A DNA stretch of 64,000 bases, taken from assembly GCA_006937955.1 (NCBI GenBank), contig SSNP01000005.1, forward strand, positions 5,306,696 to 5,370,695, given 5' to 3'. This document shows, piece by piece, positions 1 through 11,398 of the stretch. Within the stretch, counting starts at the first letter, position 1; every line of letters starts with the position of its first letter. Below the pieces are notes generated by a model. That model worked only from the letters and a program-made list of their open reading frames with translations. It did not search any database and was not told the DNA's origin. A program made the translations under genes and the position numbers. This stretch comes from Pachypanchax playfairii. Taxonomy: Eukaryota; Chordata; Actinopteri; Cyprinodontiformes; Aplocheilidae.

Positions 1-3000
1 GTGACCATCCACAGGATAAAGTGTTTTTTAATATAAGTGAGTGAGAGTGAAAGTTTTAGAAAACTGTAAACCCTCAGGAGCTTTTTTTTCAAAACCAGAG
101 CTTCCTTAAACGAGGTTTGCAGACATCTGGTTCCCGAAGTCATTTCATAAAATATCATATCATTCCTGGAAGTGCTTCACTCACATCAGTTGAATTTATT
201 CAGTAAGTGTTTGAATTCGTGGAACTACTGTCATGTGTTTTACCATCTTTATTTACTGCTTTAATGTGTAAACATCCTTTAACTTTATTTCTAAGTTTCT
301 ATCGACTGATAGTCAGCGATTTGCATATTTGCTGCCAGGACTCATTTTTTATTGCATACTTGAGGTGAACCCATTTTCAGTAATGACCTGAATATTTTTC
401 CCCTTGTTAATAATGACTTCCCACTGTGAAGAGGCTCTTTTGCCTCTGCAGACCCCCGACTTTAAAGAGCATTGATAAAGAATATTTTACTAACTGAGCT
501 GTTCTATCCATTGCTTGCTTAACAGCTTTAATTAAAATTACAACGTAGATGAACAGCCGAGGATTCTCTAATGGAAAGGAAGAGAGGTAAACAGGTCTGA
601 CATCTCTGATAAGATGAATAACAATTATTTAAATAAAGCATGATTGACAAAATTGTCATTGCTCTCCTCTCCTTTTGTCTCTCCTTCTCTAGGGAAGACG
701 TTTTATGTCTTTTTTATCTTACCTTTTCTTTTTTTTCCACAATATCCCCAAAATCCCAACGCTGTCTTATTTCTGTCTTGTGGAAATAAAAGCCTTTAGA
801 TCAGCAGTATTGGTAAAGAGTTAATAACATTTTGAAAGTTTTAAAAGTATTTTCTTTACTGCATATCCGACAAATGCATTCTTATTTATTCGGGATGTAT
901 ATGTAATCTAAATTAAATAACTTAATTTATTTGTTTTGTTTAGCATTTTTTTTACTCTAGCATTTTGCGTTAGCATGTGTAAACCGTATCAAAGCTGTGA
1001 GCAAAACTTTTACTCTCTAGCCTGATCTTCTTTCATAGAATCTGAGTTTCATCCTGTGTTGTAATGTAGATGCTGCAGTGATAAAATAGCAGAGAGTAGG
1101 GTTGCTATAGATTTGCTATGTCATGGAAGCAGAGGGAGAACAGGAGGGGAGGGGGGGAAGATTATATAGTCAGGAAAGAGCAAGGCATTAATGTCAGCTT
1201 GCAAATATAGCTCAGGGTTGTGGCGGTTTCTGGCCACATGGGAGGGATACGGCAGTGTCAGGCCTCTGTGTGCCAAACCTGATGGATGAGGTGGAGCAAC
1301 TCGTCAATCATGAGGGCTCCCGTTTCTCCTAATAGATTGAGCCCCACATTGGGAGAACCTGCTCTCTGTCATGTCGCTGCCACTGCCTGACATCCACCTC
1401 TAGCCAGCCAGAGGCCAGAAAACCTACAGTACACATAAGTTTCCTCTGATCAGCGACCTCGTCTCTTTAAAGGATCAACCCTTACAGGATCCTGATTACA
1501 TTTTCTTGAGGTGCGTATTTTATAGGTCTGATCTTCTTTCAAAGGTCTGATTCTGAGCAGCTCTGGTCTCATCATTACCCACCACTGAATAGAGCTCCAC
1601 ACTCCGAGGAATTGGACGCTACAGAAAATGTCAGAGCAATTAACCCATTTCCAAAGGGTAATGAGACTCTGTGTCTTAATGCTGATCAGCTGTCATAAGG
1701 TTAGTGTCCTTCCAATGAAAAATACGAGAGTCCTCGACCTGGTAGTCAGGGGGACTCCGCCTTCAAGCCAAACAAATGCATGCAGCTTTAATCCATTAAC
1801 ATTTACTTCACATAATTGAAGTCACCCTTTCATCACCTTTTACAGGTTTGCTTTCAACTCAGGGAAGCACCTCTCAGACAGAATTAAATTTTAACTTGTA
1901 AGCATCTTCAGTGGCCTTTCCCAGCCTTGATTATGTTTACAGTTTGTGAGCGATCGACTATTGACTGACAGTGTCAAACAAGCTGAGACACAGAGGACCC
2001 ACAGAGATCCTTGTAAACTGACAGCCATTCTCCAGAGTTGGGCGATGCGTTGTACTACACGCAGATTGATCTTTTTTAAGCAGCAACTTGTGTTGAGTGT
2101 TTAAACATTGACTTCCTGCCAAGTGTCCCCAAGCTGTTAGTTTAAGCCTCATTTTTTTCTCACAAAAATCCACAATAGTCTCAGAATCCTACGTAGATGC
2201 ATTGGAAAATGTACACAGGTAAGCTTTTAAAGGTAACATTATTTATTCCATTCAACTGGGAGAAGTTGAAATGCATCTAAAAAAAATCTTTGTTGAAGTT
2301 GAAAAGAACATGTTTGTGTTGGTAAATGCTGCGTGCACCGACAAAACTCAGGAGCACAGCTGATATCAAAATGTTTGGCCAGTTTTATAAAAAAAGAAAT
2401 AATCCACATCTTCCACGCACTGCATTAATTTTCTCTTTGTTTTATTAGTTACAATTGTTTTTAAATAAGAAATAAGAAGACCTGATACAATTAATTTTAA
2501 AGCATAATTTAATAGACTGGATTAAATTATCATTGTCAGATAGGACAGGTGTGTTTTGAATTATTCATAAACATCCGTCTGGTTGCAGATGCTAATAAAT
2601 TAATGTTTCTTTTATAATACAATATTAATCCAATTTACACTTCACTTTGTGTGTCTGTGTGTGCGTATGCTACATGAAGCAGACATCTTTTAAAGTATTA
2701 ACAAAACTTTATTTTGTGTGTAAAGTTTTGTTCACAAAAAGTTTAGCTTCACTTTTTTCATTTTAGAGGTTAATAAAAACACTATTATTGATAGTCCTCT
2801 GACAGCATTCCAACATTCAGAGATTGGGACTCTTGATTAATCACCATCCGATATCTCTGCAGTATTATTTCAACACACATTCAGACGTCTCGTCTTTTTT
2901 CTTTCACCTTCTCTCAGAGTCGGTGGAGAAATGATGTAACTCCTTTTTGAAATCTCTTTTCTTCCAGATTTTTAGTTCATTCTTGATTTTTTGGGGGATT

Positions 3001-5998
3001 CTTCACATGAAAAATAGAGTGATGATCAAATTATTAGGAAGATCTCTTTCATCATAATTGCTGTTCTTTTCGTGAGGTGGAACAAGAGATGTGACTTGAT
3101 TATTTAATGCGGTCAGAGAACTCTGAAAAATAAAATAATTATTTCCTTTAGAGGATGAAATTACTAAATTAAGTCAAAATCAAAAAGGAAAAGACGCTAA
3201 AAGAAATGAGCAAATACAAATAAGTAAAATTAACTTGTAAAAGTTTTAGGTGGATGTGAACTCTTTTTAGTTTATTTTTAATGACTGATTTAATTAACAT
3301 GTGTGAAAAATATTTATCTTTTACAAGGAGGTGACGATGTACAAATTCCTTTTATTTCTATCTATCTACATTGTTGTGAAGTGTCAATTAAATAGTAATA
3401 CTGTATTTCTTAAAGTCTGCAGTTTGTTCAAATACGTTATTTTCTCTTATAGTCAACATCACTTTTTTTCTTTAGTGCTAAGAGTCGGTGCAAAGAGCAT
3501 CATGTGGAATTTTTCTCACCGTAGCATTTCTTTGACTAACAGGAACATATGTGATGTTTGCTATATGACTAATGAAATAATTTTGTTTGTTTGCACATTT
3601 CTGTCTGCTTTTACATTTTTGGAAAAAAATTCTTAAGTACATTTTGGTCAGTTATTTATTTATTTTTTTTCCCTGTCTTTTCAAAATGTTAGTCATTAAA
3701 AACTATCTATAAATCAAATATAGTATCTGATAAAGACTCATCTGGGCTTTAAATGCCCTGGAATATAAACACTGTACATAAATACTCTTTTTCTCCTCCG
3801 CCAAGTTCATTTATATTACTTCTGATCAGACACCATTAGTCATGTATGAAATCAAAGCATTTTCTTTTCCTCAGTCAGTGGACATGACGTGCTGCAGCCT
3901 TGCTCGTTTATATAAAGCAATAACCTTATTTGACCTCTAGTTTGGCAGCAACAGTTAAAGAATCAACGGAGCGTGTGGACTTGACACACAGCCTGCATAC
4001 AGACCAGTCTGCAGTAAACAGTTCAGAGAGGACATACGGATCAAGCAACGCCTCATACGCACACTTCATATTGGGTCCTCAAAGCCGTAATCTGTTAGTA
4101 TCCAGGCTGACGTCTTTCCACATCAAATAGATCATTTTTGCAAAACCTATTCTACTGCAGAGGCAACGACCCTCATCGTAAATACAAATTACTATTAGTT
4201 TGTCTAAACTCACAAGTCAGATTTAATATTTAATTAGCTGTTATGAAGGTTTTCTGTTCCTCAAATTCTTATATTTACGATCATCTAAGATAAATTACCA
4301 CTAAAACTCTATTTGCTAAGCTAACTAGGAGCAGAATTGACAGATGTTGCTTAGGTTCTGTAATCATTCCTTACATCTGTGATACATCACAACCGTTACT
4401 CCATCAAGTCATGGTTCATATACACAATGTACACAAGACTTATTCACTGGTTTTCTGATGAATATATTGTTTTTCATACACTATTACCTGTTTGTGCCCA
4501 AATGTTCTCCGAATTGAGATGTCCAAACAACTCAATAATTAATGTTGAAGGATGCAGCCTTTTTTATATAGAATTATTGCTTCATTTGGATTATAATATG
4601 TGTTAGAACCCCCATTGCTTTCTTTCTCTGTTTCTAAACAGAGCTCACATGATGTGTGTCTGATCATAGATCCAACCTAACAAATATTTTTTTTCAATCG
4701 CACTATTTTTGGGACAAATTTCCAAGAATTGGTTAGAAAGGACCGTCTTCACTTATTGGTGAAATGTTCTTTTTCACCACATCAGGACTAAAAGTCAAGA
4801 TGGCTGGATTTAAAAATCTGCAGCTTTCTTTCACCTCTTCACCTCACCTCATACGAGTTTCAATCTTTTTTTTTTTTTTTACACTTCTCAATAATACAGT
4901 TTGCCTGTTTTTTGCTTATGTTGCAAATCTGTGTGTCTCCATGCTGAAGGAATACATTTTTTTTTTTTTTTTCATTTTGAAATTCACTGCAGTGCCTAAA
5001 GATTTGGGAACTGAACCATTTTCTGCTTTAGTTTATCTAAACTAAACTAGATCAAATTTATTTTGAAAGATGAAAACAATATTTTATTTGGTCTTCTGGT
5101 TATATATAATATGAACAATGTTGCATGTGACTGGAAAAAGTGGTTACATTTGCATTCTGTATCTGGTATTTGAAACCTCGTTCTGCATTAACAGTAACGG
5201 AACATTTTCCTGGTGTCTTCCCCAAATTTATTTTTCTGTTATTTTAGCTTAAACGTTTCAGCTGGGATCCTTTTATTTAACTACTCACTTGAATTTGTTC
5301 TACATCATCTAAGTTTGTATAGAATCTCTGGACTGTTTGAAAAGCTTAAAGGTGTGATCAGAAAAGTCCCAACTCATTATTTATTACATCATGATTTGTG
5401 TGTGTTTTTCATGCCAAAAGGCAAATGAGCAAATGAACTTTAAAAAAAAAAAACATTGTGTGTGACTAAAAATCCATTTCATTCAGTTAGTGACTGATAA
5501 CAAACATCTTCTTACACATCAGCTCTTTCTAATATTTAATACAAATATCTTCACTTTCAATTTCTTTTTAGATTGCACAAACATATTTACTGGGCTTTTA
5601 AAACCTTGCAAATAATATTTTACAAATTGCTGCATGAGAAAATCTATGTTTTATGATTACTTCCGACTCACACTGAACAATTTTCTGTCACACAGTTTCT
5701 AAAATATTCCCTGTGTTCTATTTTAACTCATAGCTGTGTTGGAAAACAAATTATAAACCCCCCCCCCACCCATCTTAAACAGAAGTTTTCTGGCTAAAGC
5801 TGTCCGTATTCAGCAAATAAAATACAGAAAGATGTTATCCAAAGTCTACAAAAACATATTCTGTTTGGATTCTGCAATATTTAAAAATATTTCATTTTGA
5901 ATTAGGATTAGGTTTTGTAGTTCTATAGTCTTGAAAAACAATAAAAAGCCTCCAACCTGTGATGTCAGTGCTGCATTGTATGACAATACATTAATAAG
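1..5998 (+). other. tspan9: tspan9 upstream intron, first part
   Basis: This is non-coding sequence 5' of the first tspan9 exon visible in the window. I read it as intron because the coding exon at 23622 begins mid-protein in phase 0 and the 21-residue N-terminal exon expected from TSPAN9 was not found anywhere upstream. No open reading frame here resembles a known protein. A denser, GC-richer block lies at about 1218-1430 (see findings). Simple tracts include a run of C at 5758-5767 and several T runs. Assignment as intron rather than an intergenic stretch is an inference from the gene order. Confidence 0.6.
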
Positions 5999-6435
5999 AT
6001 AATTACAGCAATTCTTTCACTGCTGTGTTCAACCCCCTCCTCACACACACAAATACCATCTGCCAAAATGCAGAACTATTTAGATCATGTGCCCTGAAAC
6101 TCTGAGACATGCTCCCTTTCAGCCACAGAGGAAAATAGCTGACCTCCTCACTATGTCCCCATGTGCTCTGCAAATCAGATCTGCCTCTCGAACTCTCACC
6201 TTTGCACCAACAATTAATGTCTCATCATCCTTCATTTGTTTTGAATTGATTCACTTCATCTCCTCAACCCACGAGGGAAATCTAGTTCTAGTTTGTGTCA
6301 TGGAAAACAGTCAGGCTCCATTATGCCATCAGCTGATTTTAGATGAAAGATTTTTGCACTAAATCACTGCCGGTCTTGTGACTGAGCCCCGGCCTGGTCC
6401 CCTGAATGAGTTAGCCTGCCAGTGCTATCTATATA
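5999..6435. repeat. Flank duplicate A, left of Tc1 copy 1
   Basis: These 437 bases recur at 7794-8233. By eye the only difference is one extra GCA triplet in the second copy near its start. The block ends at the TA dinucleotide where Tc1 copy 1 is inserted. The duplicated 91-codon open frame inside it is not a gene. The arrangement is best explained as two alleles placed in series by the assembler; see findings. Confidence 0.9.
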
Positions 6436-6634
6436 CAGTGGGGCAAAAAAGTATTTAGTCAGCCACCAATTGTGTAAGTTCTCCCACTTAAAAAGATCAG
6501 AGAGGCCTGTAATTTTCATCATAGGTATACCTCAACTATGAGAGACAAAATGAGGAAAAAAAATCCAGAAAATCACATTGTCTGATTTTTAAAGAATTTA
6601 TTTGCAAATTATGGTGGAAAATAAGTATTTGGTC
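6436..6634 (+). repeat. Left terminal inverted repeat, Tc1 copy 1
   Basis: This 199-base block is equivalent to the left terminal repeat of copy 2 (16452-16650), differing by one base (G at 6594, T at 16610). The partner repeat of this copy is missing from the assembly. Such long terminal repeats are typical of the IR/DR group of fish Tc1 elements, where each end carries two transposase binding sites. Confidence 0.85.
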
Positions 6635-6651
6635 AATAACAAAAGTTAATC

Positions 6652-7674
6652 TCAATACTTTGTTATATAGCCTTTGTTGGCAATGACAGAGGTCAAACGT
6701 TTTCTGTAAGTCTTCACAAGGTTTTCACACACTGTTGCTGGTATTTTGGCCCATTCCTCCATGCAGATCTCCTCTAGAGCAGTGATGTTTTGGGGCTGAC
6801 GCTGGGCAACACGGACTTTCAACTCCCTCCAGAGATTTTCTATGGGGTTGAGATCTGGAGACTGGCTAGGCCACTCCAGGACCTTGAAATGCTTCTTACG
6901 AAGCCACTCCTTCATTGCCCGGGCGGTGTGTTTGGGATCATTGTCATGCTGAAAGACCCAGCCACGTCTCATTTTCAATGCCCTTGCTGATGGAAGGAGG
7001 TTTTCACTCAAAATCTTACGATACATGGCCCCATTCATTCTTTCCTTTACACGGATCAGTCGTCCTGGTCCCCTTGCAGAAAAACAGCCCCAAAGCATGA
7101 TGTTTCCACCCCCATGCTTTACAGTAGGTATGGTGTTCTTTGGATCCAACTCAGCATTCTTTCCCCTCCAAACACGACAAGTTGAGTTTCTACCAAAAAG
7201 TTCTATTTTGGTTTCATCTGACCATATGATGTTCTCCCAATCCTCTTCTGGATCATCCAAATGCTCTCTAGCAAACCGCAGACGGGCCTGGACGTGTCCT
7301 GGCTTCAGCAGGGGGACACGTCTGGCACTGCAGGATTTGAGTCCCTGGCGGCGTAGTGTGTTACTGATGGTAGCCTTTGTTACTTTGGTCCCAGCTCTCT
7401 GCAGGTCATTCACTAGGTCCCTCCGTGTGGTTCTGGGATTTTTGCTCACCGTTCTTGTGATCATTTTGACCCCACGGGGTGAGATCTTGCGTGGAGCCCC
7501 AGATCGAGGGAGATTATCAGTGGTCTTGTATGTCTTCCATTTTCTAATAATTGCTCCCACAGTTGATTTCTTCACACCAAGCTGCTTACCTATTGCAGAT
7601 TCAGTCTTCCCAGCCTGGTGAAGGTCTACAATTTTGTTTCTGGTGTCCTTTGACAGCTCTTTGGTCTTGGCCAT
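6652..7674 (-). CDS. Tc1/mariner transposase, intact (copy 1)
   Basis: This single-exon gene encodes a 340-residue cut-and-paste DDE transposase that binds the terminal repeats and inserts the element at TA sites in the nucleus. The N-terminal part (about 1-115) has two helix-turn-helix subdomains separated by a basic GAPRK segment near 59-63 that resembles the GRPR-like AT hook. A basic stretch near 98-120 is a likely nuclear localisation signal. The catalytic triad is complete: D153 in WSDET, D244 in QHDNDPKHT and E279 in NPIENLW, with the D34E spacing. A glycine-rich box lies at about 187-204. Length and residue numbers match the Sleeping Beauty/Passport type of fish elements. No stop or frameshift interrupts it, so it may be functional. 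It differs from copy 2 at M254, L275 and G335. Confidence 0.95.
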   Translation of the reverse strand: MAKTKELSKDTRNKIVDLHQAGKTESAIGKQLGVKKSTVGAIIRKWKTYKTTDNLPRSGAPRKISPRGVKMITRTVSKNPRTTRRDLVNDLQRAGTKVTKATISNTLRRQGLKSCSARRVPLLKPGHVQARLRFAREHLDDPEEDWENIIWSDETKIELFGRNSTCRVWRGKNAELDPKNTIPTVKHGGGNIMLWGCFSARGPGRLIRVKERMNGAMYRKILSENLLPSARALKMRRGWVFQHDNDPKHTARAMKEWLRKKHFKVLEWPSQSPDLNPIENLWRELKVRVAQRQPQNITALEEICMEEWAKIPATVCENLVKTYRKRLTSVIANKGYITKY

Positions 7675-7793
7675 AGTGGAGTTTGGAGCGTGACTGTTTG
7701 AGGTTGTGGACAGGTGTCTTTTATACTGATAACGAGTTCACACAGGTGCCATTAATACAGGTAACGAGTGGAGGACCGAGGAGCCTCTTAAAN

Positions 7794-8233
7794 ATAATTA
7801 CAGCAGCAATTCTTTCACTGCTGTGTTCAACCCCCTCCTCACACACACAAATACCATCTGCCAAAATGCAGAACTATTTAGATCATGTGCCCTGAAACTC
7901 TGAGACATGCTCCCTTTCAGCCACAGAGGAAAATAGCTGACCTCCTCACTATGTCCCCATGTGCTCTGCAAATCAGATCTGCCTCTCGAACTCTCACCTT
8001 TGCACCAACAATTAATGTCTCATCATCCTTCATTTGTTTTGAATTGATTCACTTCATCTCCTCAACCCACGAGGGAAATCTAGTTCTAGTTTGTGTCATG
8101 GAAAACAGTCAGGCTCCATTATGCCATCAGCTGATTTTAGATGAAAGATTTTTGCACTAAATCACTGCCGGTCTTGTGACTGAGCCCCGGCCTGGTCCCC
8201 TGAATGAGTTAGCCTGCCAGTGCTATCTATATA
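7794..8233. repeat. Flank duplicate B with empty TA target site
   Basis: This is the second copy of 5999-6435, 3 bases longer because of an extra GCA near its left end. Where the first copy is interrupted by the transposon after CTATCTATATA, this one runs on without interruption into TAAGCACCTC. It therefore represents the uninserted (empty) site, with the TA target at 8232-8233. It follows a single undetermined base at 7793. Confidence 0.9.
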
Positions 8234-9523
8234 TAAGCACCTCAATCAGCTCAGTGGCTTGTCAGACGTCAGCTGACCTTAGTGTGTTATACAGGCCAGA
8301 CGGACACATGGCTTTACTGACCTGGCATGTAAACCCAGTGCGCCTCATCATAAGTAGTCTTTCAGTGTCTTTCAGTAGCAAAGTTAGACACCTGGGTTTT
8401 AATCATATAACAAACATGATTAGATCTTAACAGTTACTTGGTTTCTAACAGTGAAGAATTCAAGGAAAATTTGAAAACAACGGTATTTGACAAAGCAGAA
8501 TATATCCTGTGCTGGAAGGATTTCACAAGGTTTCAGTTTTCCTTAGTAAGAGATGACATTTCATTCACATCATCTGTTTTGTTAATTTAGGCGGTTTTGA
8601 TAAAATATATGGCTGCAAATCTTTAAAAGGCCAGTCTAAGGCCAAACTAAGATGAAACGTTATTTCATGATCATTTCTTATGCCAGTCTTATAAGTTTTC
8701 AGAACTGTGCTTTTGATTTTGGTTTTGTGTGAGACAGACTTACCTTGGCTGAGTTAGAATGAATGTTATGGGATCTTAGAAAATAACTCCTTTGAAATTC
8801 AAAGTGGATGACTGCGCAGTTCAAGGGTCATATTGCCAGTGATCACATTTCTTCACCAAACATCTTTCTACGTAAATGCTATGTCTGGCTGGGAAAAGTC
8901 TCAGCACCTTTTCTTTTGTAAAGTCAGAATAACTTGCTGTAGTTTCTCAGATACTCCTAACTCACAGGCTTTCTGCCAGATCTTTATTCATATCAGTTAC
9001 TTTGAGGTTTCACTCAACAAATGATGAACCCGTCTGCTGTCACCTCTTACATCAAACGTAAAATTTACAGTTTTTCCTCCTTGCTGCTTGCTTTTTATAT
9101 CAACGACTGCGTGTCACTGCAAGTGTCAGGAAATGTAACAGAGAGGTTTTTGCCAGTTGTGTCATTTTTCTTCCAGGGACTTTGCCCAGCTTAGCCCCTG
9201 GCGCTGGGTTAGATGGACCACAGGCGTATATCTGGCATGTCCCTTTGTCAGCTGGGAACCTTTGTGCTCCCATAATGACACGTGTAACAAATGCAACCAC
9301 AGAGAAATACAACATTCTCAGATAGCTGCTTCTTTCTATCCTAGGAAACAGTAAAAGCCCAAAAGAGATTGTTACACATGTAGACGCACAATGTACACGC
9401 TACCATTCCAGGGACCATCTTCTCTAAAGTTCAGTTACACATAACCTCTCTAGTGAGAACCACAAAGGCATTCATTCTAACTTGAATGGTCTAAAACCAG
9501 AAGCTCAGAAGTCTGAGAAATAA

Positions 9524-9557
9524 AATAATTTCTTTATTTCAATAATTTCTTTATTTC
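9524..9557. repeat. 17-bp tandem duplication
   Basis: The unit AATAATTTCTTTATTTC occurs twice, back to back and identical. It is a simple AT-rich duplication with no sign of function. Confidence 0.9.
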
Positions 9558-11386
9558 AGTTCTGCAAAATATTGATAATCTCTGAAAAACTTTCTCAGTC
9601 TTGACTTTTTATTGGGATGGGGACGGGAATTTGTATTCTAAAACTTAAAATCTAATTTAATCTCATCTAACTTTGTGATTTCTCCCAAAATTTAATCTGA
9701 GGACAGAAATAAATACTTTTTTTATTTAAAACAGCTGATATGTACAAGTAGGTTTCTCTTCCTTTATCCTGTGTATAGAAGAAGTTTGGCCAACAAAATG
9801 AGGACATGAGGTCTTTTTTTTCCATTCTTGAAACTCTTGCATATTTGATGAGTTTGATGTTATAAAGCCTCTGTCCCTCTTCTGGCACTTTTGTGTCCTT
9901 GCTCTTTGAGCTTTTTAGCTGCTTTCATTTTAGAAAGCTCAGCCTCAAAGTGGATCTCATGTAAGATATTTTGAGTAAGATGTGAACGTTGCAGCATAAT
10001 TTTTGGACTGAAAAGGGGAAAGCTTATAACGTCTTTTAGGATTACCATATTTCATACTTGAGGGCTCTTGACAAAATGTCACTCGCTCCTGGTGTCACTT
10101 AATGCTTCTGGCTTGAAACCAAACTTACAGCCAGTGTGGCTGAGTGCCAATCATGCACAGCAATTACATACAATATTGTGTTGAAAGCAATCCGTGTCAG
10201 CTTTGTCTTTGAAACGGTGTCAAATGAATGACTGGCTTCCAATGCAGCCCCTAGAATTCTTGGAGTGATTAAAGGGGGGTGGGGGACTTCAAATGGAGAG
10301 TGAAATATACATCAGCACATGGCCACATGTACACATTTGTAACCTTGAGCACATTAGGTGCTGAGTTATTGAATCATTTACTCCTTAGTAGCCTGTATTT
10401 TATGTAGCTTGCTTTTTATGTTCTGCATATTTTTCAAAAGGTGCTTTGAAGATTGTTTGGCTTAAAAATATATTCTGTTTAGCAATTGTAGTTTTAAAAG
10501 TCATAAAGCTAAATTGTTCTTTTTGAATAAAAGCTCATATTCTTATTAGAACATGATAAATAAATGTGAATAAACTGTCAGATGTGTTTAAAACATCTTT
10601 GAAAAGGTTTAATTAGGATTTATTATATAAATGAAGATTGTATAATTTGTCATTAAAATGAATGACTGTAGTACTTTTTATTCTAATATTTAATGTCCCC
10701 ACAGGACATTTTGATGACATAAAATATGCACATTTTAAAGGGGAGGTCGTAGAGTGAGCTCCTTTTATTCTAGTTTGAGTTTTATTTGAAAAAAACACCC
10801 CATTTTTAACCAGATGACCGAGACTTCAGTCTGAAACACATCATTCACATACTCTGTGAGGAAAGCGTTAGCGTGACAAGCACATGAATGAAAAGTAGGC
10901 TACTTAGCAGGCATAAATCCTCTTAGTTGGACAAATACGTTGTGGTGTCCGATGAAAACAAGTGTTGTATTTTAAGATGGCAAATCTTAATAAGGCTTTC
11001 AATCGTTTTCTGTATTAAAACAGGATTTACTCAGAGTGGGAAGTTGAATATGAGTTAGTTGACGGCTGTCCAGTGGAGTCCAGTGATGGAGTCGTATTTA
11101 CAGTCTGCTCAAAGCCGTATCTCCCCCTGAATAAAAACTCATTTATCCTTCCAGTCTCAGTGATTACTTTCTCTTTTTTCCTCCCTCCCTTGCAGCCCCC
11201 AGGGTGAGTTATGGTGAATAATACTACTGAGATTACATCACAACATTACCACAGGGATTGATGCTCGACATTTATTTAGTGATATGTTTCTTTGTACGTT
11301 CCAGTGCATTAAGATGTGAGAGGCTGATGGGAATTCAGAGGTTGGCTGACCAGAAAAGAGTAGTTTCACGGTTCATTTCCATTCTG

Positions 11387-11398
11387 TGCTAATTAGCA
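11387..11398. promoter_or_regulatory. Palindrome TGCTAATTAGCA, candidate homeodomain site
   Basis: A perfect 12-base palindrome with a central TAATTA core, the typical paired recognition site of homeodomain proteins. It lies in a less AT-rich block of the intron (about 11280-11570), which also holds GC-richer segments. Function is inferred only from the motif. Confidence 0.35.

Larger units (their letters stand above)
6436..7792 (-). mobile_element. Tc1-like transposon copy 1, right end missing
   Basis: The element starts with CAGTGGGGCAAAAAAG directly after a TA target dinucleotide (6434-6435), as expected for Tc1/mariner transposons. It carries an intact transposase gene on the minus strand. 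It aligns without gaps to 16452-17808 of copy 2, with about five base differences over 1357 bp. It stops abruptly at 7792 before a single N, so the last 245 bp, including the whole right terminal repeat, are absent. The truncation coincides with an assembly join, so the real element may be complete. It sits inside the tspan9 intron, antisense to the gene. Confidence 0.93.

Noticed and set aside
6087..6362. 91-codon frame repeated exactly at 7885-8160
   Set aside because: Not a conserved gene: the repetition comes from the duplicated flank (probably two alleles in series), and the peptide shows no domain.
7025..7621. 198-codon open frame on the plus strand, repeated at 17041-17637
   Set aside because: Antisense shadow of the transposase gene; identical because the two Tc1 copies are nearly identical.
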